Source of the DNA: Owenia fusiformis
Taxonomy: Eukaryota > Annelida > Polychaeta > Sabellida > Oweniidae
Direction: 5' to 3'
DNA length: 20,000 bases
NCBI GenBank assembly: GCA_903813345.2
Contig: CAIIXF020000359.1
Span: 1 to 20,000, forward strand
This document shows positions 8,819 through 19,301 of this stretch, piece by piece. The translations under genes and the position numbers were made by a program. The notes under the pieces are model-generated. The model saw only the letters and a list, made by a program, of their open reading frames with translations. It was not told where the DNA came from and searched no databases. Position 1 is the first letter of the stretch, and each line of letters begins with the position of its first letter.

Positions 8819-9628
8819 TCTTGCAGAATTTAAATAAGTCGAAGAGTTCGAACATCTATGACAATTTTAATTAAATTAGTCCAAGAGTACGAACATTTAG
8901 GACAACTTTGATGAGCTTAATCGTCAAATATAAAGAATGTCTGATAAGGGATTCAAATGAGGACTTCCGTTTGCCAAAATTAGAAGGTGGGGTGTACTTT
9001 TATGCAACTACCAAAAGTGGTGATATATTGCTATACCCTCCCACTTTTTTAAAATAAGTATAGGTTATGGAAATTTAGAGTGAACGATAAAATCCAAAAG
9101 TACTATTATATCAACTGTCCCGAATTGAACAGGTACCTTCGGTACTAGGTAAAATATGATAAGTTTGTGTCTTGCAAAAATTAAACTAGTCCAAGAGTTC
9201 GAGGATTTATGACAATTATGATGAGTTTTAATCGCTAAACATAAAGAATGTCTGATAAGCGATTCAAATGATGACTTCCGTTTGCCAAAATTAGAAGGTG
9301 GGGTGTACTTTTATGCAACTACCAAAAGTAGTGACATATTGCTATACCCTCCCATGTGTTTAAAATAAGTATTGCGTTATGGAAAAGAGTGAACGATAAA
9401 GTCCAAAACTACTTTTATATCAACTGTCCTGAATTGAACAGGTACGTTCGGTAATATGTAAAATATGATAAGTTTGGGTCTTGCAAAAATTAAATTAGTC
9501 CAAGAGTTCGAACATTGTTGATGACAACTTTGATGAGTTTAATCGTCAAGAATATAAAGAATGTCTGATAAGCGATTCAAATGATGACTTCCGTTTGCCA
9601 AAATTAGAATGTGGGGTGTACATATATG
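8819..9628. repeat. Tandem repeat, about 310-bp unit
   Basis: The word TTAAATTAGTCCAAGAG starts near 8871, 9181 and 9490, giving a period of 309-310 bp. Copies one and two are complete and similar over their whole length, with conserved stretches such as CTTCCGTTTGCCAAAATTAG. A partial start (8819-8868) precedes them, and copy three is cut near 9628 by a foldback element. No open frame persists across units, so this is satellite-like rather than coding. Confidence 0.8.
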
Positions 9629-9632
9629 TACT

Positions 9633-10512
9633 TACACTCCCCTCCATAAGTTTGGCAACCTTTTTTCCCCCATTGAACTACGTGTTAAAGCCTCTTTACC
9701 TTTGAATTTTTATTTACTTAACCTGCGATGTAAATACTAATACTATTGATGGAAACGTAATTTGACTTTAATTCCAATATCTCAAAATTTTCTCAATTTT
9801 TTTCCTCAATTACAATAGGTCGAAAATTGATGATAAATTTGATGAATTTTTGAAAATCGTCATTCCCATGTTAACCAATGGGAAATGGTAGGTTTGCCGC
9901 AAGTCATATGACAGAATATCCATCCATCCGAGTCCTTGCAAAAAATACAAGTTAGGCAGGCAATTGAATTGTCTAACTTTATTTAACAAAAAATTGATAT
10001 GTTTCTTCAGGTTTAACAAAGTTATAGGGCTTTAAAGTCAAAATTGTTTTTCAAAAAACCTCTCCCATTGAAATAACACAGGAGGCGAAAAATTATTTTC
10101 AAAAATGACTTTGAAGCGCTGTAACTTTAATATTCATCAAATAAACTAAACACTTAGTGTTCAAAAAAGTTAGACAATTCAATTTTCTATATAAAAATAT
10201 TTTTTGCTGAATCTTTTACTGAAAAGCAATCCTGATTTCTGATTTGCCCCGAACCCTCCATTTCCCATTTGATTACATGGGAATGACGATTTTCAAAAAT
10301 TCATAAAATTTATCATCAATTTCCGACCTATTGTAATTGAGGAAAAAAATTGAGAAAATTTGGAGGTATTGGAAATAAAGTCAAGTTACGTTTCCATCAA
10401 TATTATAAGTTATTTCATCGCCGGTTAAGTAAATAAAAATTCAAACGTAAAGAGGCTTTAACAGATAGTTCAATGGGGAAAAAAGGTTGCCAAACTTATG
10501 GAGGGGAGTGTA
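9633..10512. mobile_element. 880-bp foldback element
   Basis: TACACTCCCCTCCATAAG at the left is inverted at the right end (10512). The complementarity continues with scattered mismatches almost to the centre near 10075, so each arm is about 430 bp. TATATG occurs at 9623-9628 and 10511-10516 and may be a 6-bp target duplication, although it overlaps the right end. The element interrupts copy three of the 310-bp tandem repeat, whose sequence resumes at 10513. The minus-strand frame at 9810-10019 lies within an arm and is not a gene. Confidence 0.75.
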
Positions 10513-10550
10513 TATGCCACCACCAAAAGGGGTGACATATTGTTATTGTG
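10513..10550. repeat. Continuation of interrupted tandem unit
   Basis: ATGCCACCACCAAAAG followed by GTGACATATTG matches the part of the 310-bp unit that follows the break point at about 9628. This shows that the foldback was inserted into a pre-existing unit. The similarity then fades. Confidence 0.55.
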
Positions 10551-11451
10551 CCCCAATTTTTGTGGATTATGGTCGTCGTTTGGCGGATGGTGTTCGGCAT
10601 TCAGTGTCAGTATCAAATGGCAAGTGGTGACATTTTGCACATTAATGCCATTTTTACAGTAATGTGATAGTCGTGGTTTACCTTGGTTAAATAACCAGAC
10701 ATATTATGTGAATACATACAAATGAGAAAAACCGTACATTTTTATTCTTCATTCACATGGGCCAAACTAATTGTCGCAAATAATTAGACATGCTCATATC
10801 TCGATTAGAACTACGCCATCTTTCAAATTTTGTCACTAGCGATTTATCATCTTGAAAAGAGCATCTTTAGATTTGCTGAATTTTCTAGCAGAAATTTGCT
10901 GCTTGCCTCTTAGCTCCTTTTTCGATTTACGGGAAGCGATGATAAAAGTAGAAAAGCTTATGAAATCAACATTTCAATTAATAGTATAATAATAATATAT
11001 TACCATTTTATGAGGCAACGAATAACCGCTTCTTCATTTCTGATATTTGAAAATTCCAATGAGAGTAAATGAGAACTACATTTACGTTAATTATTTCAAA
11101 AACAAATACTTTGATAAAACGCACATGCATGGCGACATCTCAATGAGTAAACCATCATGATTCTATTTTATTTATAAAATAATAACGCATGAATTAAGTT
11201 GAAATGAATAAAAAAATAATATTACACGTACGGTAACACATAAAATTGATTATTTTGATAAAAGCGGATTTTTGTAAACTTCATAATTGCTCTTCTATTT
11301 GTAGAATTGAAAAGAGGTTGTCTGAACTAGAATTGATACTTCTTAACTGATTTTGTTCAATAAAAATAATCACGTGTGCGTAGATTTTAATCAAATACTA
11401 GCACGTAATTGAAAAATCAAATTGAATGGATCAATATACGCACTACCACAG
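10551..11451. other. AT-rich intergenic stretch, no gene seen
   Basis: No domain-bearing frame or long repeat was noticed. This is the 3-prime flank of the TRIM gene. Confidence 0.5.
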
Positions 11452-11457
11452 TTTATT
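11452..11457 (-). terminator. Polyadenylation signal AATAAA for TRIM gene
   Basis: TTTATT on the plus strand reads AATAAA on the minus strand, 40 bp past the TRIM stop codon. The position fits a short 3-prime UTR. Confidence 0.55.
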
Positions 11458-11496
11458 CGTTCCTGTTAATCATTCACTCTTACTTCTTAAGTCACC

Positions 11497-13289
11497 TCAT
11501 TCTATGTATTTTACACGGTAGATCTCACCAGACAAAAAGCATCCTACAATTAAATCACCCTCATTGTCTATTGCAACATCCATAGGCCTCTCGATGCATT
11601 CGCCTTCTGTTATTAGCAACTGACGGCAATTCAAAGTGGAACTTAGCAGATGAACTGTGTTGGTTGTGCTACTAGCTATTATCACATTTCCAAATACATC
11701 ACTACACACACCTCTTGCAACAAGCTTATGTCCTCCCTGAGTGTTCGGATCATATGTAAATAGTTCCTCTCCATCGGAATTATAACACCTGATGATGTCA
11801 TCTTTGAAGTATGAAATGATTGCTTCATTATTGCAGGTGATTGTCATCCATGGTACATTTCCATCCTTTTTTACATTACATGTTGATATTATTCTATTCT
11901 CTTTAATGTTAATAAATGATAATTTAGAATGTGTTTCACTGCCATGATGTAATACTGCCAATTCTCCTCCTTGCCCTGCTGCTACACACTGCACTGGTGG
12001 ATTCACACAATCTACTGATCCTATACGCTCACCCTCACTACTCAGAATGCTAATAGTGGGACCAGATTTATATTCTACACATATTATTTGATTGCCTATT
12101 GATGTAAGTCTTATACATTTCATATCGAAATGATGCTTGATAACATAAGTGGTGGGATCATGAATGTAAATACCAGCTTCTTCATGAGCAGTTACTACAC
12201 TTCTGTTCTCTAATACAGTAATATTTTTGATCCCAGTAGTAGTTTCACACAATTTCTCTATTTTAATTTGTTTCGACACAATATTCCTCGTGGATAATAT
12301 TCTACCGAACGTTAGACCTGCTCCTGTAGAATCAACATCTACATACTGTGGAATGGCTAGTTCATGTCTGATGTCAGCTATTGGGGTTTTCTTCCATTCT
12401 TGTACTTTCTCGGCTAGTTCTTGTAGGAATCGTATACTGTCGTCTGGGTTGTCAAACTGTTGATTAGAGTTGAGTTGTTGGAGTATACCTTGTGTTAGGG
12501 TTATTTCTGACAGAAGTTGATCATTATGCGCTTTGATCTTTCTAATATTGCCCTCCTGTATATTGTCGACTGCGACTATGTTCTCATCGTGCTGTTTTGT
12601 AATACTTTCTATTTGATTGTATTTAGTTGTTTCCATATCATCTGTAGACGTTACTTCCTTTAATTCATGTTCGTATTGCGTATTGACTGCGTTGGTTTGA
12701 ACTTGTTTTGCAGATTGAACTTTTTCCTTCACTATTGCTGCTTTATTATTAATATGCTCTTGAAATATATTATTGTTTGTAATTATTCCTTGTAATGTTA
12801 ACTCTCTTTGTTCTGATATTTTTCTAAGACCTTCTTTTAATCCTTCGACTGTATGATTTTTATGGGTGGCAGTTATGATACAGTCACTGCACACAATCTC
12901 CTTGCAATCTATACAGTAATACTTGAGATGCTCATTAGGATGGCCTGTACAATACTTAACGGGTTTTTGGGGTTTCTTCACTTTTCCAGGAGTTTTCCTT
13001 GATTTATCTTTTAGAGTTTCTAAAACTCCTATCAATGCATAATTCCCTTCTAATTCTCTAGCTCCTCCCCGTGGCATATCAATTTGTCGTTTACATACAG
13101 GACAAGGACACTTTTCTCTGCCTTTTTCAATGGCCCAATTTTCTAAACATCGGCAACACATGGTATGGCCGCAAGGTGTCAACTTGGGCTCCTTAAGTCG
13201 CTTCATACAAATAGGACAGTTGAATTCATCACCCTCTAGTTCCACGGCAGCTATGTCATCCTCTTCGTCATTTGTGTCAAGCTGAGCAG
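11497..13289 (-). CDS. TRIM-family RING/B-box/coiled-coil protein (main exon)
   Basis: Probable E3 ubiquitin ligase of the tripartite-motif family. Residue numbers follow the full open frame from the ATG at 13353. A C3HC4 RING lies at 46-87 (Cys46, Cys49, Cys61, His63, Cys66, Cys69, Cys84, Cys87). A type-2 B-box follows at 135-167 (Cys135, His138, Cys147, Cys150, Cys155, Cys158, His164, His167). A polar Gln/Glu/Lys-rich coiled coil covers about 175-330. The last 250 residues look like beta-propeller blades, ending in an NHL-like phrase, PMDVAIDNEGDLIVG. RING and B-box should bind zinc and an E2, the coiled coil dimerises, and the propeller presents a substrate. The frame is intact. Residues 1-21 are probably intron read-through, because a strong acceptor ends at 13290. 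The first exon with the start Met is not identified. Similar TRIM genes are greatly expanded in molluscs, where some act in immunity; the substrate here is unknown. Confidence 0.88.
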
Positions 13290-13316
13290 CTGAAAAATAA
13301 TGTATTGTCATTAGTA
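13290..13316 (-). promoter_or_regulatory. Strong 3-prime splice site of TRIM exon
   Basis: On the minus strand the branch-point-like TACTAAT (13316-13310) is followed by TTATTTTTCAG, with AG at 13291-13290. This is a near-ideal metazoan acceptor and lies between the apparent start ATG and the RING. It implies that an upstream exon supplies the N-terminus. Confidence 0.65.
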
Positions 13317-13353
13317 TGCAAATTGAAGCTGGCGGGATTTTGCTTGAGACCAT

Positions 13354-15300
13354 TTTATTGTGTTACAATTTAGTGTGCTGTTTGAAGATTGGTACCTCTA
13401 GAAACTTGTACATTCTACTTTCAATCCTTTCAAAACATCATAATTAGTTCCAATCTATTGATTTTGTTAGTTAAACATCATTGATAGTTGAAAATAATTG
13501 AGGGTTTATTTGGATTGGAATCACAGTTACTAGAAAATTAAATATTTCAAAAGATTCAATTTTCATATAACCTTTATGCAAATTAAAATGTGTGCAGTAA
13601 AATAAAATGTAATCTGTCAAAAACAAGAAAAGAAATTTCACTTTTTGTGATTTTTTTAACATGGGGTCTATTGGGAATCAACCCGAAATAGAAGTCACAT
13701 CTTCAAAAAGTACATTTTCAAAGTTGATAAACAATTTTCGAAACCATATTTCTCGATGTATTTTTACATAGGTTTCAAATAAGACATCACTTTGAATGAA
13801 TTTTGAATATTTAATGACGTAAATCAAGATAATTTCTACTCGGATCTAGTCTTTTGAATCTATACAGCTGAAGCACAGGGGAGTAGCCGTTCCAGTCATG
13901 AGCAATCGGTCCCATTAATCTGAGTTTCACTAAGTTTTACTTTTGTAAACAGACAAGGTAAGTATATTCTTCTTTGAATCATACTTTCGAACATTTTCTA
14001 TTCATTTTCTTGGGACTAATGACGTTGTTTTAGGCATAGAAATTGACGATCGTGTCATCGTTAAGTTACATGTATTTAGCAAGTGAATATTTCTTGATAT
14101 CGAGTTGAAGTCATAGTTCATTGATGTCAAGCTATTTCTATTAGTTTTTTGTATAAGAAAACATAGTTTTGCACAATTTGTCATATACAATATATAAACA
14201 TGATGAATAATATATTACTAAAACTATGCGATCATTGTCAACATTTTAATTGATCTGGCCTTTCCACCTAAAAATACAATATCTTTTCTTTTTTTATCTG
14301 TATCCTGTACTACAATCGGATCCATGACCATTTATACGCGGATCCTCTCAGAAAAGAGAAAGGATTGGTATCGATACGGTGAACTGAATTCAACAATGAT
14401 TTTATCTTAAACCAATTATTGAAAACATTCTGTAAAAAACATGGTCCTTTATGTAATTTTGACTTTTAATCAATTCTTGAGAATGAAATAAATTATTTTT
14501 CCGAACCTTGTTGGAACAAATATACAACATTTTCTAAGACCTCTTATAGTTTGGTTATACACAAGAAAGTCTGGTTGATTTAACAAAGAGTATTCAAAAA
14601 ATTAAAACAAAAAACCAAAATGGATAAAAATATTTTTATTTGAGATAAAAAGATACTTTTTAAAAATCAACCAAACTTTCCCCTTTGTACAACTACAATA
14701 TTGAGAGACCTAAACACGTTGTGTAAACACTATGTAATTTGGATGGAGTGGAGAATGAAATTCACTTCTTGATAACATGTCCACACTGTAAGCTCCTTAG
14801 GGATACTTTTTACAGAGATAGTTCAAGAGCAATTGTCATATATAGACTTGAATAGTGCAAATTCACTTTTGATATTTATTAGCCTTATGTTTGCAAAGAA
14901 GATTCAAAAACCTCTTGCAGCTCTTATTCATAACATGTATTCAAAAAGACTTGTAAAGTCCAGGCATGGTTAAAACTGATATCATTTTTATTCCAAACTT
15001 TTATAATTGATGACAGAACTGGGCAACAAGGGTCTGTCCTCAACCTGTCAGTAGTCATTGCCAATATCTTGATTTTAGAATATTGTATCAAGACAGTGTT
15101 TGTTCATATCATTTATTATGAAAATGGCCATTAGATAGCAAAATATTTGTCATTTCATTCAAAGATGGCAGCACTTGTATACTACTCTTCAAATGTTAAC
15201 ATACAATGTACTCTTAGCCAATGCCGGCTGTTTTTTTTAAAAAGTATTTAATATATATAATGAAACATGTGACACAAAATAAAATATTTCAAACTTAAAC
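13354..15300. other. AT-rich intergenic stretch, no gene seen
   Basis: This stretch should include the promoter side and any upstream exon of the TRIM gene, but I could not identify that exon. Frames at 13471-13662 and 14002-14190 (minus) are chance-sized and low in complexity. No large repeat was found. Confidence 0.45.
13955..13963 (+). promoter_or_regulatory. Consensus splice donor AAGGTAAGT
   Basis: AAG/GTAAGT is a perfect nine-base 5-prime splice site on the plus strand, with GT at 13958-13959. An acceptor-like TTGTAAACAG sits just upstream. It might end a non-coding first exon of a divergent plus-strand transcript, but no coding exon was found downstream. Confidence 0.2.
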
Positions 15301-15400
15301 TACAGGGTGTACCAGAACTCATGAGAAATTTTTGAGGGAGATATAAGGCATGGATGATTTTCATTCTTTTGTGTACTTAATTAAACACACTGTTCATTGA

Positions 15401-15969
15401 GAAAATTGAGAACTAGACAACAGCAACGCCAAAACGTATCGTAAAATAATACACATCAGAAAGGCCACCATTTTCAAAATGGTTGCTCACTAGCCAAGTT
15501 GTCAAAAAGTAATACCCTTTTAGGCGCATATAAACAATTTTAAAAATCGCACACACGTCCATTTTTTTAAAATGGCCGCCTACTACCCAAATTGTCATTA
15601 GACACCGTGCCATGCTTATAGTATTCACATATCAAATATGAACAAAATTGGTCAACTACTTTTGAAGTAACAGCAAAAATCGTAAAATGACGTGCAAAGG
15701 CAAGCATTTTTCAAGATGTTTTCCAAGTATTTCTATTACATCGCTATTACAGTTTTCTATACAGTACATACCTAAATTACTGTAAAATCGGCACTAAAAT
15801 TAACGAGCAGCCATTTTGAAAATCAGCTTTCGAGCAGAACTTAAGGCACATGTGTACAAAATATGAACAAAGTCGGGCGAACGGTATTTGAGTTATCGCC
15901 CAGACGGATGCACGTACTTACGTACGGACGGACGGACGGGTGGAGGCGTTCCCTAAATCCCTGCGAACT
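15401..15969. mobile_element. Nested insertion with AAAATGG palindromes
   Basis: This segment interrupts copy 2 where copy 1 is continuous (near 6535-6545). It repeats the motif CCATTTTNAAAATGG with GCC/GGC flanks at least three times (about 15467, 15560, 15810), two of them in roughly 100-bp tandem. It ends with a short ACGG microsatellite (about 15928-15940) after a TTTGAGTTATCGCCC phrase. The sequence style resembles 3-prime tails of animal interspersed repeats, but no family was assigned and no reverse transcriptase is encoded. Confidence 0.5.
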
Positions 15970-16289
15970 AATAATTGACATGAATTTCAGGCACATATAT
16001 TTTATATTTCTGAATTTATAGTTTGAATTCTACATCGCCACAAACAATTTACGTCACATTTTGGTCATATTTATACAACTTCTCTACTGTAATAGCATTT
16101 TTTTATTGAAATAAACAGCGTTTCTGTACCTAAGTTAATAGGACCATACACATTCACCTAACGCATCTCTACAGAGTAATTTATATATTTAAGGGGCGTA
16201 GCTGGGGATTGAGGCAACTAGACGCAAATGATGTGTGAATGAAAATTTGGTTTGAATCTGCTCTAGAACACTTCCTTATTACCTCCAGT

Positions 16290-16313
16290 CCCCTCCCCTC
16301 CCCTCGCCTCCCC
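16290..16313 (-). other. Potential G-quadruplex run
   Basis: The plus strand has repeated CCCCT blocks, so the minus strand has four runs of four G (one set interrupted by GGCGA) separated by single bases. This meets the usual G4 pattern. It stands out in an AT-rich region. Whether it folds or acts in vivo is unknown. Confidence 0.5.
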
Positions 16314-16476
16314 ATATTACTCTTTATTTCTCATGACGTCGTAACTTTATCTGTCTATTTTTTACGAGTACATCTGTTTTCATCATCTTCATGATATTAT
16401 GGATAGAATTCAATAAAATTATCAAACATTATTACGTGTAAGTTTTTAAAATATATCCAAACGAACTGACCCTTTC

Positions 16477-17015
16477 CACTGGTGATCCACTCGATTACGC
16501 TGGTTACCAAAACAATTCGTTTTGGTAACAAAATGTCGTAACATCCGGAAGGTACGATTTTTCTCGTTTCCTTATTTTACACGTTGTAGGCAGAATTCCC
16601 ACGACATTTTTTAACACAAACTGTATCAGTACCATATGTTTAAGAAATTGTACATATTTGCGAACAAATAGTTCAGAAGACAACAGAATCGTCGATTTAC
16701 TTCCTCACTTAAGTTACATAAACGGTTTGGGTTAAAAGTGCAGATCTTAATGTTTTTCGAAAAACCGTTTATGTAACTTAAGTGAGGAAATAAATCGACG
16801 ATTCTGTTGTCCTCTGAGCTATTTTTTCGCAAACTTGTACATTTTCTAAAATTGTATATGATACTGATGCACGTTGTGAGAAAAAACGTCGTGGGGATTC
16901 TGCCTACAACGCGTGAAATAAGGAAAAAAGAAAAATCGTGCCTTCGACGTTCCGACATTTTTTTTACCAAAACGGTTCGTTTTGGTAACCAGCGTAATCG
17001 AGTGGATCACCAGTG
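16477..17015. mobile_element. 539-bp foldback, CACTGGTG ends, 5-bp flanking repeat
   Basis: CACTGGTGATCCAC at 16477 is inverted at 17002-17015. The arms stay complementary, with indels, to a loop around 16730-16765; the innermost part (CGACGATTCTGTTGTC on the right) is nearly perfect. CTTTC flanks both sides (16472-16476 and 17016-17020), suggesting a 5-bp target duplication. Each arm carries its own subterminal palindrome: 16503-16513 pairs with 16519-16529, and the right arm has the equivalent. CAC ends with a 5-bp duplication are known for Transib/ProtoRAG-type elements, but the end is not a clean CACWRTG, so the family stays open. The plus and minus frames inside are shadows of the arms. 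Confidence 0.75.
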
Positions 17016-17108
17016 CTTTCCTGGCATATTCCTGTTATGAACTAATATGTGGTTGGTACTCACGACAGATATTAGTTAGTCCATCATTGTTGATAGTAAA
17101 ATTTATTT

Positions 17109-17137
17109 TAAGCTTGCATTTCTCGAAAGCAAGCTTA
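17109..17137. repeat. Small hairpin TAAGCTTGC
   Basis: TAAGCTTGC pairs with GCAAGCTTA around an 11-nt loop: a perfect 9-bp stem. Function unknown. Confidence 0.5.
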
Positions 17138-17824
17138 TATTTACTAAACTACGTCATGTGCGATTTTATCGTATTTTTAAGTACTCCTCTGGCGATCTTG
17201 TAGGCTTAGTCTTCCTTGACTTATCTGATTTCGTTTTTTCAGAAATTACACATAGATCTCAGACCGTTTTAGTACAAAAGAAATTCATTTAGGTTCGATT
17301 ATTTGAGAATGAATGCTACAATGGAAGGTCTTAGTAAAAAAGGAATGGGAAACTTTATGAGGTTCTCATGTATTTTGTGGTGAATAAGTGATAGGTAAAT
17401 CAAAGAATACCCCACTTAGGATTTTCAACTAGTTTCTGCAGTTGATGTCGTTTCAGCTACTCTTTATACACATTCCCGTATCGTTCTAATAGCTATTCAT
17501 GTAGGCTCCCCCGAAACAACATGATGTAATTTTTTCTCTGTTTCAGTGACCTGGCCCAATAATCTTTGTTTAAGGTCCACAGAAAAATGAAAGTCTCTGT
17601 GTAGTGCAAAATCTAGCAAATATGAAGCTGTATATAAATAGAAGTTTGAATAGAAAGTAAAGTGGAGGCAACACAGACATGTAGTGAATAATACACCGAT
17701 GCATCGTCAATATGTAAAACCATTTTGCCTAACGAATGGGGACATATCTTTTAGTCCCTCAGGAGCATGTCATATGATCCTTCAGCAAACCAAATATCCA
17801 ATCCGTTGATGTATGGGGTCTCTA

Positions 17825-18150
17825 TACATTTATTTATCGTATGATCAGTAAAATGAAGCCTTCTGATTCGTTAGTTCTTGTGCTGTACCAATCTGTATTG
17901 CTACTGAGATTGTCTCCGTTGATCATCTCCGTCGCAATACAGAAAATATGGGTACGGAGGGGACAATCTCAGTAGCAATACAGATGATCACTAGATAAAA
18001 ACGTTATTGAATGATTTGAAGTGCAATACAGGATATATTCTGTCTCGATATTCTGTATTGGCACTCAACTTCGTCTCGTTCCAATACGGAATTTCTCGAG
18101 CAGGATATATCCTGTATTGCACTTCAAATCATTCAATAACTTATATTATA
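17825..18150. repeat. Hairpin-rich module, copy 2
   Basis: This is the partner of 6725-7050, with no indels between them. Stem pairs are 17893-17915 with 17961-17983, and the 138-bp stem-loop 18003-18140. Several differences from copy 1 fall in loops or swap one pairing for another. In copy 1 the corresponding site (about 7515) has no module. Confidence 0.7.
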
Positions 18151-18449
18151 AAATACCTATGATGATGTATAGTGCAAAGTGTACACAAGACAGCAGGCCA
18201 ATAGTATCATTTCTATAAAAGTGCTATATGAATATGAGGAAATTGCTCGACTAATCTGATACAAATAACATTGCTCTTAAAATTGAGAATTATAGTAAAA
18301 ATTGACAAAATGCGTCATAAATTATCTGACAACTCCGGAGTTTGTGGTGGTGTAGAATTCAAATGTCAATAGATTCATAAACATAAAAAATGTGTGCCTG
18401 AAATTCATGTCAGTTTTTCCTCAATGTATTTTCAACAAGTGTACGTAGT

Positions 18450-18507
18450 GTAACGTCTGGCCTGATTTGTGGTAGTGTGGATGTTGTTATTAATCAGACC
18501 AGGTTAC
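18450..18507. repeat. Stem-loop with GTAAC ends
   Basis: GTAACGTCTGGCCTGATT (18450-18467) pairs imperfectly with 18492-18507 around a 24-nt loop. It begins soon after the broken end of transposon copy 2. It may be a remnant of a small element; no target duplication was seen. Confidence 0.4.
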
Positions 18508-19301
18508 TCCGTAGGATACTTGGTACACGTTAAATGTACGCATGAATAAAGAGACACAATATTTAATATAAAATCAACAACATATATTCTGGCTTCTTCC
18601 GCCTCAAAATAATACAATATAAATCGATACTCAATACTAAGTTTCAGTTTCAGAGGTGCTGTTATCAACGTCCTTCATGCAATAATACTTGTATATTGTA
18701 ACGTTTTTCCCGTGGGTCAGGAATGCGGGGAAAATGCGGGAAAGGTGGACTCTCCCGCGTGTTACTTAATTGCGGGATTATACGGAGCGGCGTTGACTCC
18801 GCTCGCTACAGTCGCCTGAGATGTTACTCCAAGGGAATGCAAGGGGAAAGAAAGTATTACGCAATCTGGGTTTGCACTACACAAGCTCCCTCCGGAACTC
18901 AATACAATACAAAAATGAACATTCAAGTACAGAATAAAAATAAAGTTATATATTTGCTCTTTATGAGCCAAACAATCACAAACAATGCTCTAGAAACAAT
19001 AGACAATTATGTACAAAGTTGAACTCAAACTACACTAAGCTATATAATCACTAATGCCTTAAGGCAGAAAAAATACATGTGATGTTACTTGAAGGTCTCT
19101 AAAGTTACTATGAGAAAGTAAGATCAAATCGTGTTTCACTTTAATCAGTTCCACAAAAGATAAAGGTTGATATGACTTGAATGCCTCTAAAGTCTTCTTC
19201 AGCAATTGTGGGATGCTGCTCTTTGTATTCTCTTGTCTGTCCTGAAATAAAAGGGCGCTCCTGGCCACGGGACTCAACTGTCAACTAATCAAGTTTATAA
19301 A
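18508..19301. other. No gene; local GC-rich hairpins
   Basis: A GC-rich island at about 18710-18850 contains two small stems: GCGGGA at 18736-18741 with TCCCGC at 18753-18758, and GAGCGG with CCGCTC near 18785-18805. The plus frame 18723-19022 crosses this island and has no recognisable domain or conserved start context. Nothing else was supported. Confidence 0.4.

Larger units (their letters stand above)
16181..17435. mobile_element. Nested insertion carrying a foldback element
   Basis: Copy 1 is continuous at the matching site (about 7085-7110), so this 1.25-kb block was inserted into copy 2. It starts near AAGGGGCGTAGCTGGGG, a phrase similar to the GGGGCGTAGC end of some hAT MITEs, but the opposite end does not mirror it. 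Inside are a C-rich run at 16290-16313, the foldback at 16477-17015 and a small hairpin at 17109-17137. No coding gene was recognised. Confidence 0.5.
15303..18437. mobile_element. CAGGGTGTCCC transposon, copy 2, decayed
   Basis: CAGGGTGTACCAGAACTCAT preceded by TA at 15301 matches the left end of copy 1. Homology to copy 1 continues in blocks: 15303-15400, 15970-16180, 17436-17824 and 18150-18437. The right arm is inverted as in copy 1 but stops at about 18437, without the terminal ACACCCTG, so the right end is lost. The blocks are separated by two nested insertions and by the hairpin module. It cannot be mobilised without the right TIR. Confidence 0.75.

Noticed and set aside
11160-11185. 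TATTTATAAAATAATAAC as another copy of the B repeat end
   Set aside because: The similarity to the retroelement repeat is short and confined to AT-rich sequence, so it is likely chance.
13290-13353. Signal peptide on the TRIM protein
   Set aside because: The hydrophobic N-terminal residues are encoded upstream of a strong splice acceptor and are probably intronic; RING/B-box proteins normally work in the cytosol or nucleus.
15413-15628. 71-codon minus-strand frame with GGHFKKMD and SNHFENGG phrases
   Set aside because: The phrases come from the repeated AAAATGG palindromes in the nested insertion, not from a conserved protein.
16626-17203. Several frames of 70-114 codons on both strands
   Set aside because: They lie in or across the complementary arms of the foldback element and mirror each other; no protein motif.
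18450-18720. Possible LTR pair starting TGTAACG (18449 and about 18698)
   Set aside because: Only the first few bases agree; the following sequence does not align, and no primer-binding site, polypurine tract or gag/pol was seen. The first site is better explained as one arm of a stem-loop.
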